This document shows, one piece after another, positions 1 to 5,572 of a DNA stretch of 10,312 nt (its first letter is position 1; each line of letters starts with the position of its first letter). The notes under the pieces are model-generated. The model made no database searches, had not been told where the DNA came from, and worked only from the letters and a program-made list of their open reading frames with translations. The DNA comes from an uncultured Candidatus Melainabacteria bacterium (GTDB lineage Bacteria > Cyanobacteriota > Vampirovibrionia > Gastranaerophilales > Gastranaerophilaceae), in NCBI GenBank assembly GCA_934773085.1, contig CAKVMU010000040.1:1-10312 (forward strand). Reading direction: 5' to 3'. The position numbers were made by a program, and so were the translations under genes.

Positions 1-265
1 TCGCTTTACCGGTTCGAAGTAAAACGGATTTTACATAAGGAATCCCACTTCCGGAAGTTTCCGGAGCAAATTTAAACACAAGAATTCCTGACAGAAGCCC
101 CGCAAAAGTTATCCCAAGTAAAAATAAAAACGGATGAGGATATACATATGCCATCTCTAATGCAAAAACCTTATCTATGCCTATGCGAAACATAACAACA
201 AGTGCTCCTGCGAGAAGCCCAACAAGTATTGCCTGCCAAAATGTTCTTGTAAAAAACTTTTTCAT
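1..265 (-). CDS. ClC-family chloride channel/transporter, N-terminal part (runs off the left edge)
   Basis: I translated the minus strand from the ATG at 265-263; the frame stays open for 88 codons to the window edge. After a short basic N-terminus there is a hydrophobic helix (about residues 10-28) and a second one (about 44-64). These lead into ETSGSGIPYVK, with GSGIP at residues 72-76. GSGIP is the first anion-selectivity signature of ClC proteins, where its serine coordinates the central chloride, and the helix-then-GSGIP order matches the family. The family moves chloride, or exchanges chloride or fluoride for protons, across the inner membrane. The gating-glutamate motif (GxEGP) and any CBS domains lie outside the window, so channel and antiporter cannot be told apart. 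There is no Shine-Dalgarno before the ATG; a TACAAT box ends 6 nt upstream. The gene is divergent from the 476-aa gene at 372. Confidence 0.85.
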   Translation of the reverse strand, partial: MKKFFTRTFWQAILVGLLAGALVVMFRIGIDKVFALEMAYVYPHPFLFLLGITFAGLLSGILVFKFAPETSGSGIPYVKSVLLRTGKA

Positions 266-271
266 AAACCA

Positions 272-277
272 ATTGTA
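272..277 (-). promoter_or_regulatory. -10 box of the ClC gene, leaderless geometry
   Basis: On the minus strand TACAAT is followed by exactly 6 nt (TGGTTT) and then the ATG at 265, so a normal -10 to +1 distance puts the transcript start on the A of the ATG. The -35 is poor: TTGTTC lies 19 nt upstream. No Shine-Dalgarno is present, which fits a leaderless mRNA. Confidence 0.5.
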
Positions 278-371
278 ACATGTCTTAACGGAAATAGAAC
301 AAATACGCAATTTTTCGGTGCAAAAGAACTTTATAAACATGTAGGCAGGTTTTTGTAGGAAAATTATAATA

Positions 372-1802
372 ATGGTAAATGGAAATTATTATAATATCGG
401 AAATCCATACGTGCGTTATGGAACAACATTTAAAGCGGATTCTCAAGCGCCGCTTACTAAGCCTATTGAACTTGTTCAAAACACAATTGAAGAAATTACA
501 GATAAATTTATACAAACTGCTGACGAGGATAAAAACAAAAAGACTCGGAAAAAGGCTATTGCCGTAGGTTCAAGCGTATTAGTCATTTCAACATTGGTTG
601 CGATGCTTAACCCAAGGTATTCCGGCAAAATAATCGGACAGTTGAAAAATTTACAACAGAGAACCGGTTCAAAAGTTAAGACTCACCGTACTGATACTTT
701 GAAAAAGAATTTTTACCAAGCTTGCCAAAAATTTTTAGACGGAACAGTTAAAGTTGCAGAATTTACAAACAACATCAATTCCGCTAAAGATGTCGGATTC
801 AAGTGGCTTTGCGCAGAACCGAGAACATTCTCAAGCATGGAAAACAAAGAAGCCGGAAACATTTTAAGAAAAGTTAATTCCGGAATCGCCAAGGTTTTGA
901 GAAAACCTTATAACTGGATTACAAACAGTTTTGATAACATAAGCAAATCCACAGTTAAATTAAACTACAAGAAAGCCGCAAAAAAAATGGATTCTTTTGA
1001 AGCATTAGCAAAAGAATATTCACAAAAACTGCCTGCAAATAAAAAAGCCGAATTGGAAGCAAAATTACAAGAAGTGGCATTATTCAGAGAGTATTTTTCC
1101 GAAACAAATACCCTACAAAGACTTGCGAACCAAGAAAAAACCATGACAAATCTCGAGGAGGATTTTGTCAAAAAATGTATTTCCTACAAACGTGGCTACA
1201 GAAACAGATTCAAAAAACCTGCAGAACATGCTTGGAACAATATGAGTTTCTGGGCTCAAGACATTATGCAACCGAAACGTGCAATCGTTGAAAAACAAGG
1301 ACTTGAAGCAGTCGAAAAACTTGCCGGAAAAACCGGAGGCAACAAAGGTGCTTACAACGAAATCTTGGAACTTCTGCAATCTTCTCTCAGCAAAGAAGAA
1401 TCCGCTCAGATAGAAAAAAGCATGAACAAAGCTCTTAAAAAATTAAACAAAGCAAACTACAGCGAATGTGTAGAATACTTTGATAAGAAAAGAGATTTAA
1501 TTTTGGGAAGCGCACCTACTGACGTCCTTACAGCACTTGTCGGACTCGGATTAAGCGGTTTTGCGATATCAACAGCCGATTCAAAAGAGGAACGTGAATC
1601 AAGATTAATCACCGGAGTATTCCCTGTTATCGCAGGTTTGGGAGCATCAATGACATTTACCGCAATGTTAATTTCCGGAGTAAAAAGTTTACTTATGGGC
1701 GCTGCTACATCCGTTGTATTGAGCGGCATCGGCAGCTTTATAAATCGTCAAATTTTGGGAAACAATCAAAATATAACATCAAAGGAGGCAATCAATGCTT
1801 AA
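372..1802 (+). CDS. Unknown multi-spanning membrane protein, 476 aa
   Basis: I do not recognise a named family. The N-terminus is polar and aromatic (YYNIGNPYVRYG) with TFKA at residues 19-22. A hydrophobic segment follows at about 62-79. Residues 85-380 form a long, lysine- and glutamate-rich, largely helical region. Three closely packed glycine-rich hydrophobic segments (about 383-400, 412-435 and 438-458) end the protein before a short polar tail. This suggests a membrane-anchored protein with a large soluble domain between TM1 and a C-terminal TM hairpin. There is no typical signal peptide. The ATG at 372 is the only usable start: an in-frame TAG lies at 342-344 and no other start codon intervenes. 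A weak AGGA sits 11 nt upstream. The gene is divergent from clc, and its stop overlaps the convergent kinase gene by 4 bp. I infer a lineage-restricted hypothetical. Confidence 0.85.
   Translation: MVNGNYYNIGNPYVRYGTTFKADSQAPLTKPIELVQNTIEEITDKFIQTADEDKNKKTRKKAIAVGSSVLVISTLVAMLNPRYSGKIIGQLKNLQQRTGSKVKTHRTDTLKKNFYQACQKFLDGTVKVAEFTNNINSAKDVGFKWLCAEPRTFSSMENKEAGNILRKVNSGIAKVLRKPYNWITNSFDNISKSTVKLNYKKAAKKMDSFEALAKEYSQKLPANKKAELEAKLQEVALFREYFSETNTLQRLANQEKTMTNLEEDFVKKCISYKRGYRNRFKKPAEHAWNNMSFWAQDIMQPKRAIVEKQGLEAVEKLAGKTGGNKGAYNEILELLQSSLSKEESAQIEKSMNKALKKLNKANYSECVEYFDKKRDLILGSAPTDVLTALVGLGLSGFAISTADSKEERESRLITGVFPVIAGLGASMTFTAMLISGVKSLLMGAATSVVLSGIGSFINRQILGNNQNITSKEAINA
1783..1797 (+). promoter_or_regulatory. 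Perfect Shine-Dalgarno and ATG inside the 3' end of the 476-aa gene
   Basis: AGGAGG (1783-1788) is followed by 6 nt and an ATG at 1795-1797, a near-ideal ribosome-binding site and the strongest in the window. It lies in the last codons of the 476-aa gene, offset by one frame. The only ORF it could start is the 38-codon frame antisense to the kinase gene. Confidence 0.4.
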
Positions 1803-1911
1803 CGTATTTTTTCAACAATTTTTAGAACTTCTTGTGTCAATGTTTCGTAATCCTTGTTATTGTCGAGTAGAAAATTCCAATCCTGAATATTATCTAAATC
1901 AACTTCAGTAA
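1795..1911 (+). CDS. Candidate 38-aa small ORF behind a perfect Shine-Dalgarno
   Basis: Starting at the ATG at 1795, the frame encodes 38 residues before the TAA at 1909-1911. The first part is hydrophobic (begins MLNVFFQQFLELLVSMF) and the rest is polar with two cysteines (residues 21 and 23). The AGGAGG 6 nt upstream and the overlap with the end of the upstream gene look like translational coupling. Against this, the ORF lies wholly antisense to the conserved 3' end of the kinase gene, so its sequence is constrained by the other strand, and I recognise no family. It may be a real small membrane-associated peptide, the remnant start of a lost downstream gene, or coincidence. Confidence 0.2.
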   Translation: MLNVFFQQFLELLVSMFRNPCYCRVENSNPEYYLNQLQ

Positions 1912-2314
1912 CATCGTCTTCACCTACAAGTTTTCCTCCACGTGCTTCTCTCACGGCACGGTCTGCCTCGACACGGATGGAAATTGCTCCTGCCTTTTTA
2001 AAAACTTCATACTCATGTTTTATTCTCACATCAGTAACAACAATCTTGCCCTCTTGAGAAATTATTTTTTCAAGCCAATAATCCGGAGATTGGCTTCTAC
2101 CCCAATTACCTAAATCAATTAAGCCTTGACGATATTGGGATTTGTTCGCCTCAATTTCTTCATATGTAAGATTATGAATTTTTCCGTATTCTATTTTGAT
2201 AATATCCCCCATAGCACAACGTCTAAAATCTTTCATAACATCAAGAAGGATTTTTGCTGCCGTATCTTTGCCTGAATATTGTTTTCCTGAAAAAATAATA
2301 ATTTTATCTGCCAT
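1799..2314 (-). CDS. P-loop small-molecule kinase, deoxynucleoside monophosphate kinase-like, 171 aa
   Basis: A Walker A loop spans residues 10-18 (GKQYSGKDT), preceded by a hydrophobic strand (IIIFS). The S-G-K-x-x-SGKDT style is that of the T4-type dNMP kinase and phosphomevalonate kinase group in the NMP-kinase superfamily. A second strand ends VVTDVR (residues 92-97), followed by HEYEVFKKAGA, like the DVR-x-x-x-E-x-E-x-F-x-x-x-G region of dNMP kinases. Basic residues at about 118-125 (ADRAVREAR) could form the LID. The length suits a single-domain kinase. The likely reaction is ATP-dependent phosphorylation of a nucleotide or similar monophosphate; the substrate cannot be read from the sequence. 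It lies 7 nt downstream of yidD. An AGGT overlapping the yidD stop provides a ribosome-binding site, suggesting coupled translation. Its stop interlocks with that of the convergent 476-aa gene. Confidence 0.75.
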   Translation of the reverse strand: MADKIIIFSGKQYSGKDTAAKILLDVMKDFRRCAMGDIIKIEYGKIHNLTYEEIEANKSQYRQGLIDLGNWGRSQSPDYWLEKIISQEGKIVVTDVRIKHEYEVFKKAGAISIRVEADRAVREARGGKLVGEDDVTEVDLDNIQDWNFLLDNNKDYETLTQEVLKIVEKIR

Positions 2315-2321
2315 AATTTAC

Positions 2322-2528
2322 CTATTTTAATGGGTCATAACCGCCTTCGTTAAGCGGATGACATTTCACAATTCTTTTTATTCCCAACCAACCGCCTTTT
2401 ATAACTCCATACTTCATAATCGCTTGTTTTGTATACTCGGAACATGTCGGATAAAACCTGCATCTGGAAGGTGTCAGTGCAGAAATTTTTTGATAAGCAG
2501 CGATTAAGAATAATAAAAGTTTTTTCAT
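2322..2528 (-). CDS. yidD: Membrane protein insertion efficiency factor YidD, 68 aa
   Basis: This is a small protein with a hydrophobic/amphipathic N-terminus ([18 protein letters not shown]), then [13 protein letters not shown] and later GYDP near the C-terminus. These are the hallmark motifs of YidD (formerly the haemolytic-domain family), including both conserved cysteines. YidD is a peripheral inner-membrane protein that aids YidC-dependent insertion of membrane proteins. It usually sits in the rpmH-rnpA-yidD-yidC cluster. Here it stands apart from those genes and leads a two-gene unit with a P-loop kinase. The start at 2528 fits the family length. No Shine-Dalgarno is present; a TACAAT box ends exactly 6 nt upstream, so the mRNA may be leaderless. 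Confidence 0.95.
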   Translation of the reverse strand: MKKLLLFLIAAYQKISALTPSRCRFYPTCSEYTKQAIMKYGVIKGGWLGIKRIVKCHPLNEGGYDPLK

Positions 2529-2534
2529 ACAATT

Positions 2535-2540
2535 ATTGTA
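2535..2540 (-). promoter_or_regulatory. -10 box of yidD, leaderless geometry
   Basis: On the minus strand TACAAT, then 6 nt (AATTGT), then ATG. The predicted +1 is the first base of the start codon. The -35 region is only a T-rich stretch (weak). The same 6-nt spacing occurs before clc, rimO and panE. Confidence 0.5.
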
Positions 2541-2560
2541 ACCTAATCAATAAAAAATAA

Positions 2561-2589
2561 AAAACTTGCTATTTTAAATAACAAGTTTT
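2561..2589 (-). terminator. Hairpin with T-run, leftward terminator or attenuator upstream of yidD
   Basis: The arms AAAACTTG-C-TATTT (2561-2574) and AAATA-A-CAAGTTTT (2576-2589) pair around one central base with a single C/A mismatch, 14 positions per arm. Read leftward, the hairpin is followed by a T-rich tract (2560 to about 2551), as in an intrinsic terminator. The stem is AT-rich, so strength is uncertain. It would end the candidate transcript starting near 2763, or attenuate read-through into yidD. Confidence 0.5.
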
Positions 2590-2661
2590 CTTTAACCCAA
2601 TAATCTCCTACCCCAAAAAATCTTTTTTTAAATCTCCTCACAAGATTCTAATTTTTAATTC

Positions 2662-2748
2662 TCATTTTTTAATAAATTGATTTGTAATTTTCTCTTTTCT
2701 TTTCTTATTTTTTTTGATTTGTGACTTCTCCCCAAGTCCTGTAGCCAT
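2662..2748 (-). CDS. Candidate 28-aa lysine-rich small ORF
   Basis: On the minus strand ATG at 2748 opens a 28-codon frame ending in TGA (2664-2662). It begins MATGLGEKSQ and is then lysine-rich and very basic. AAGGAG at 2756-2751 lies only 2 nt before the ATG, which is too close for an efficient start. The high lysine content may merely reflect A-rich DNA. It lies inside the candidate small RNA. Its reality is doubtful, but it is the only ORF with a nearby Shine-Dalgarno in this gap. Confidence 0.15.
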   Translation of the reverse strand: MATGLGEKSQIKKNKKRKEKITNQFIKK

Positions 2749-2769
2749 CACTCCTTTCGTGTGTATGTA

Positions 2770-2801
2770 ATTATAATAAAACTCACATCTTTTTTTATCA
2801 A
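2770..2801 (-). promoter_or_regulatory. Leftward promoter for the candidate small RNA
   Basis: A consensus TATAAT (2775-2770) and a TTGATA (2801-2796) lie on the minus strand. The 20-nt spacer is longer than the usual 16-18, which weakens the -35 assignment. The predicted start is near 2763. Confidence 0.4.
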
Positions 2802-2857
2802 GTAAACAATTACAAAAAAAATTTTACAATCGACCATGCTCCCCATGATTACTAGTT

Positions 2858-2900
2858 AAAATTCAAATTTACAAAAATTTACCTTAAAATTTTGAATTTT
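2858..2900. repeat. 10-bp inverted repeat upstream of rimO
   Basis: AAAATTCAAA (2858-2867) is matched by its exact complement TTTGAATTTT (2891-2900), with a 23-nt spacer. In DNA this AT-rich such repeats occur often. It lies between the leftward RNA promoter and the rimO promoter and could be a weak boundary hairpin. Confidence 0.3.
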
Positions 2901-2937
2901 TCTATTGACAAAAACAAAGGATTAGAAATCTCTAATA

Positions 2938-2966
2938 TTGATACAGCTTTATCACTGTGATAAAAT
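2938..2966 (+). promoter_or_regulatory. rimO promoter: TTGATA, 17-nt spacer, extended -10 TGaTAAAAT
   Basis: TTGATA (2938-2943), a 17-nt spacer and TAAAAT (2961-2966), preceded by TG at 2958-2959 (extended -10), make the best complete promoter in the window. The -10 ends 6 nt before the ATG at 2973, so +1 coincides with the start codon. No Shine-Dalgarno is present. Confidence 0.65.
2948..2964. promoter_or_regulatory. Perfect 17-bp palindrome over the rimO -10, candidate operator
   Basis: The arms TTTATCAC (2948-2955) and GTGATAAA (2957-2964) are exact reverse complements around one central T. The palindrome covers the extended -10 element and reaches into the -10 hexamer, where a bound dimeric repressor would block RNA polymerase. 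Its TATCA/TGATA cores resemble TetR-family operators in style, but the spacing differs from tetO. The regulator is unknown. Confidence 0.45.
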
Positions 2967-2972
2967 TTTTTT

Positions 2973-4271
2973 ATGAAAAAAATAGCACTTATTAGTCATG
3001 GCTGCGCCAAAAATTTAGTTGATTCCGAACTTATTTTAGGAATTTTGAAAGAAAACGGATACGAAATTACTCTTGACGAGAATGAATCAGATACAGTTGT
3101 TGTAAACACATGTTCATTCATCTGTGACGCGGAAAGAGAATCTATACATACAATTTTAGAACTTGTACAAGCAGGAAAAAGAGTTATTGTAACAGGTTGT
3201 CTTGCTCAAAAACATCCGGAAGAATTAAAAAAGGAGATTCCTGAAATCGCAGCTGTAGTAGGCGCTACAGACTTCACAAAAATAGTTGAAGTTTTAAAAA
3301 ATCTTGATGGCGGATTTGTATCAGAAGTTAGTGAAAAACCTGAATACATCTATCCGGAAAATGTCAAACGTGCACAGATAACTATGGGTGCAAGTTCCTA
3401 CATAAAAATTGCAGACGGATGTTCTTACAGATGCGGATATTGCGTAATTCCGTACTTGAGAGGGGATTATCATTCCAGAAAAATGGAAGATATTATTGCC
3501 GAAGCAAAAGAACTTGTAAAAAGAGGGGTTACTGAAATAATCCTTATCGCTCAAGATACAACCGGTTACGGAATTGATATTTATCAAAAACCTATGTTGC
3601 CACAATTGCTGAGAGAATTGAACAAAATCGACAATTTAGGTTGGATTCGTGTAATGTACGCATACCCGACAAGAATGGATGAAGAACTTCTTAAAGCAAT
3701 TGCAGAATGCGACAAAGTTGTTAAATATATAGACATTCCGCTCCAGCATTCTCATCCGGAAATGCTAAAATTAATGAATCGTCCGGCTTTTGATTATCGT
3801 CCGATGATTGAAAAAATGAGAAAACTCATCCCGAATGTTTCAATCAGAACAGCTTTTATTGTCGGATATCCCGGAGAAACCGAAGAGCACTTTGAACATC
3901 TTTGCAAATTTGTTCAAGATATGAAGTTCGACAGAATGGGTGTATTCTGTTACTCAAGAGAAAAAGGAACACCTTCTTATTCAATGAAACCTCAAATTGC
4001 CAAGAGTGTTGCGAAGAAAAGATACAAAAAGCTTATGGAAATCCAACAGGGAATCTCGCTTGCAAGAAACAAGAGTTTTATCGGAAAAACTGTTCCTTGC
4101 ATCATTGAATGTATTTCAGATTCTGGTGAAGCTGTCGGAAGAACACAATATGATGCACCGGAAATCGACGGTGTTGTTAATATCAAAACGGACAAATTCT
4201 TGGTTCCGGGAGATATTGAACAAGTGAGAATTACAGGCGCATCAGAGTATGATTTGGAAGGTGAAATTTAG
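2973..4271 (+). CDS. rimO: Ribosomal protein S12 (Asp) methylthiotransferase RimO, 432 aa
   Basis: This radical SAM enzyme adds a methylthio group to the conserved aspartate of ribosomal protein S12 (Asp88 in E. coli numbering). The N-terminal UPF0004 domain carries the three auxiliary-cluster cysteines C11, C47 and C76. The opening GCAKNLVDSE is typical of RimO rather than the tRNA enzyme MiaB. The radical SAM motif is C150-x3-C154-x2-C157 (CSYRCGYC). Further conserved stretches are IPLQHS and FIVGYPGETEEHF, and a C-terminal TRAM domain (about 365-432) completes the normal architecture and length. The start is fixed by the conserved N-terminus. It has its own SD-less promoter with a palindrome over the -10. 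A 59-nt gap separates it from the next gene. Confidence 0.96.
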   Translation: MKKIALISHGCAKNLVDSELILGILKENGYEITLDENESDTVVVNTCSFICDAERESIHTILELVQAGKRVIVTGCLAQKHPEELKKEIPEIAAVVGATDFTKIVEVLKNLDGGFVSEVSEKPEYIYPENVKRAQITMGASSYIKIADGCSYRCGYCVIPYLRGDYHSRKMEDIIAEAKELVKRGVTEIILIAQDTTGYGIDIYQKPMLPQLLRELNKIDNLGWIRVMYAYPTRMDEELLKAIAECDKVVKYIDIPLQHSHPEMLKLMNRPAFDYRPMIEKMRKLIPNVSIRTAFIVGYPGETEEHFEHLCKFVQDMKFDRMGVFCYSREKGTPSYSMKPQIAKSVAKKRYKKLMEIQQGISLARNKSFIGKTVPCIIECISDSGEAVGRTQYDAPEIDGVVNIKTDKFLVPGDIEQVRITGASEYDLEGEI

Positions 4272-4284
4272 CCAGTATTTTTGC

Positions 4285-4309
4285 AAAATTTTACGCAAAT
4301 TTTATTTTT
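4285..4309 (+). terminator. Weak AT-only hairpin with T-run after rimO
   Basis: AAAATTT (4285-4291), a TACGC loop and AAATTTT (4297-4303) form a 7-bp stem, followed by A and five T. With no G or C in the stem it is at best a weak, partial terminator between rimO and the 386-aa gene. Confidence 0.25.
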
Positions 4310-4330
4310 ACGGCTTTTCAAATAATCAGT

Positions 4331-5491
4331 ATGAGACCCATTGTAAAAAAAATAACTAATTTACCCATAAAACAATTTTCACGTATTCAAAAAGCATACC
4401 CCGAAAAATTAAAAGTGCCTGCTAAGACGTGTAATTTTGATATTGTGAGAATTATGGGCGATGAAAAATTGGACATTTTCACATTTTATGGAAAATCAAA
4501 AAAAGAGAACCCAAACAGAATTTTAAGACGCTTATTTATAAAACATAATAGTGAAGGAAAAACGATTACAGAGCGTAATTATATCCCGTTAAAAAAAACA
4601 AAAGTTCTTGATCCGGAAGATGAGAATGATTCAAGATTTTTGACTGTTCTTGGCAGAAAGATTTTAACCATAATCAAAAAGAATGACAAGTATGCCGAAA
4701 AAATTGAAGAAACTCAAACCGTAACCCAACGTAACTCCCAAACTCCGGTTATACATATATCAAAAATAACAACTAAACCTTCTAAGTTTAAAGATATTAC
4801 ATACGAAGTTCAATCACTAAAAAAGTTTGAAAAGGGAGTCGAACCAAAAGGCTATGATATTATAACCAGTATCAAAAGTGGCAAAAGTGCAGACACAAAC
4901 TCGAGAGTTTTTCAGTTCAAAAACATGCCTGAATTTTTTAAATCGGACGTGTTTTTTCCATATCATTTATACTCGTTCAAACATTTCAAAAAAATAATTC
5001 CGCAAGTTGCCAAAAATCCGGAACACAGAAACAAGGTCCCGAAAGTTGATATCAAATGGTTCAAAGATAATCTAACAAAAGTCGAAGGATTTTACGACGA
5101 CGGAACAATAAGTTTGAATTCCAACCTCCTAAACAACCGTTATCTCATAGTTAATAAGGCTGCACATGAAAACGAACACGCATATCAAGATAACGAAATT
5201 TCCAAACTCTTACAACACAAAAAAGTTGATAATCTTGAATATACAAAAAAATACAAACACGATTTTGAAAATTACGTCGACTGTTATAAATATTTTAACA
5301 AATATCATTCTCAATTTATTGAAAAAAAAGCGAGAGAAGCCGGATGCAAAGTAGAGAATCTATACAGAGATTCCTCATTCAAGCTCAAAAACGAATTTCC
5401 TTATGCTCCGGATTACCTAATCGGTCCATCAATAAAAGATGAACTAAAATTTGAAGAACAACGTCCATTCGTGGACTATATTTTTCCGTAA
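4331..5491 (+). CDS. Unknown protein with gluzincin-like HExxH...E motif (putative metallopeptidase), 386 aa
   Basis: I do not recognise a named family. The N-terminal half is lysine-rich, polar and lacks a signal peptide or membrane segment. Residues about 256-278 (YDDGTISLNSNLL...IVNKAAHE) lead into H279-E280-N281-E282-H283 followed by AYQ. This matches the zinc-binding HExxH helix preceded by a beta-strand. Forty-eight residues after H283, E331 sits in FIEKKAREAG, a helix that could supply the third zinc ligand as in gluzincins. The C-terminus is rich in aromatic and proline residues. Inferred role: zinc-dependent peptidase or a relative; substrate and location are unknown. The ATG at 4331 has no clear Shine-Dalgarno. 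A 59-nt gap from rimO allows co-transcription or a weak own promoter. An 81-nt gap precedes asmA. Confidence 0.8.
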   Translation: MRPIVKKITNLPIKQFSRIQKAYPEKLKVPAKTCNFDIVRIMGDEKLDIFTFYGKSKKENPNRILRRLFIKHNSEGKTITERNYIPLKKTKVLDPEDENDSRFLTVLGRKILTIIKKNDKYAEKIEETQTVTQRNSQTPVIHISKITTKPSKFKDITYEVQSLKKFEKGVEPKGYDIITSIKSGKSADTNSRVFQFKNMPEFFKSDVFFPYHLYSFKHFKKIIPQVAKNPEHRNKVPKVDIKWFKDNLTKVEGFYDDGTISLNSNLLNNRYLIVNKAAHENEHAYQDNEISKLLQHKKVDNLEYTKKYKHDFENYVDCYKYFNKYHSQFIEKKAREAGCKVENLYRDSSFKLKNEFPYAPDYLIGPSIKDELKFEEQRPFVDYIFP

Positions 5492-5542
5492 TTATACATA
5501 ATAGCCCACCTAACCAAGCTGTTAAGTTTGTTGTTTTCAGAC

Positions 5543-5565
5543 TATAATATTAGCTAAAAAGAGGA
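5543..5565 (+). promoter_or_regulatory. asmA -10 box and Shine-Dalgarno (leadered start)
   Basis: TATAAT (5543-5548) predicts a start near 5555, leaving a leader of about 18 nt. GAGGA (5561-5565) lies 7 nt before the ATG at 5573. The -35 is weak (TGTTAA, 5520-5525, 17-nt spacer). This contrasts with the SD-less genes in the window. Confidence 0.55.
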
Positions 5566-5572
5566 TTATTAT

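Larger units (their letters stand above)
2552..2763 (-). ncRNA. Candidate GGA-rich small RNA in the yidD-rimO gap
   Basis: A leftward transcript is suggested by TATAAT at 2775-2770, with TTGATA at 2801-2796 (a long 20-nt spacer), and by the hairpin plus T-run at 2589-2551. The transcript strand is strongly purine-rich and poor in C. It carries five GGA motifs, with tcc on the plus strand at 2752, 2737, 2729, 2635 and 2606. One GGA lies in the loop of a 5-bp hairpin (GACTT-GGGGAG-AAGTC, 2738-2723). Repeated GGA in loops or A-rich single strands is the pattern of CsrA-titrating RNAs such as CsrB/RsmZ. No such homology is shown here, and no csrA is in the window. Alternatives are a yidD leader with an attenuator, or an mRNA for the 28-codon ORF at 2748-2662. 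Confidence 0.35.

Noticed and set aside
365..370. Consensus TATAAT one base before the ATG of the 476-aa gene
   Set aside because: A start from this box would fall near 377, inside the coding region and past the only usable in-frame ATG (372), so it is probably chance in AT-rich DNA. The gene may use a weak TATAAA at 332-337 instead.
2905..2933. TTGACA (consensus -35) as the main rimO promoter
   Set aside because: At 17 nt downstream there is only ATCTCT, and the nearest AT-rich box (TAATAT) is 22 nt away. The TTGATA/TAAAAT pair at 2938-2966 is clearly better.
2948..2964. Lambda-type or tetO operator identity for the rimO palindrome
   Set aside because: Half-site resemblance (TATCAC; TATCA/TGATA) is real but the central spacing differs from both, and no phage or tet gene is present.
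2840..2972. Riboswitch or T-box leader for rimO
   Set aside because: The rimO promoter places +1 at the start codon, leaving no leader, and I see no T-box or known riboswitch core in the upstream DNA.
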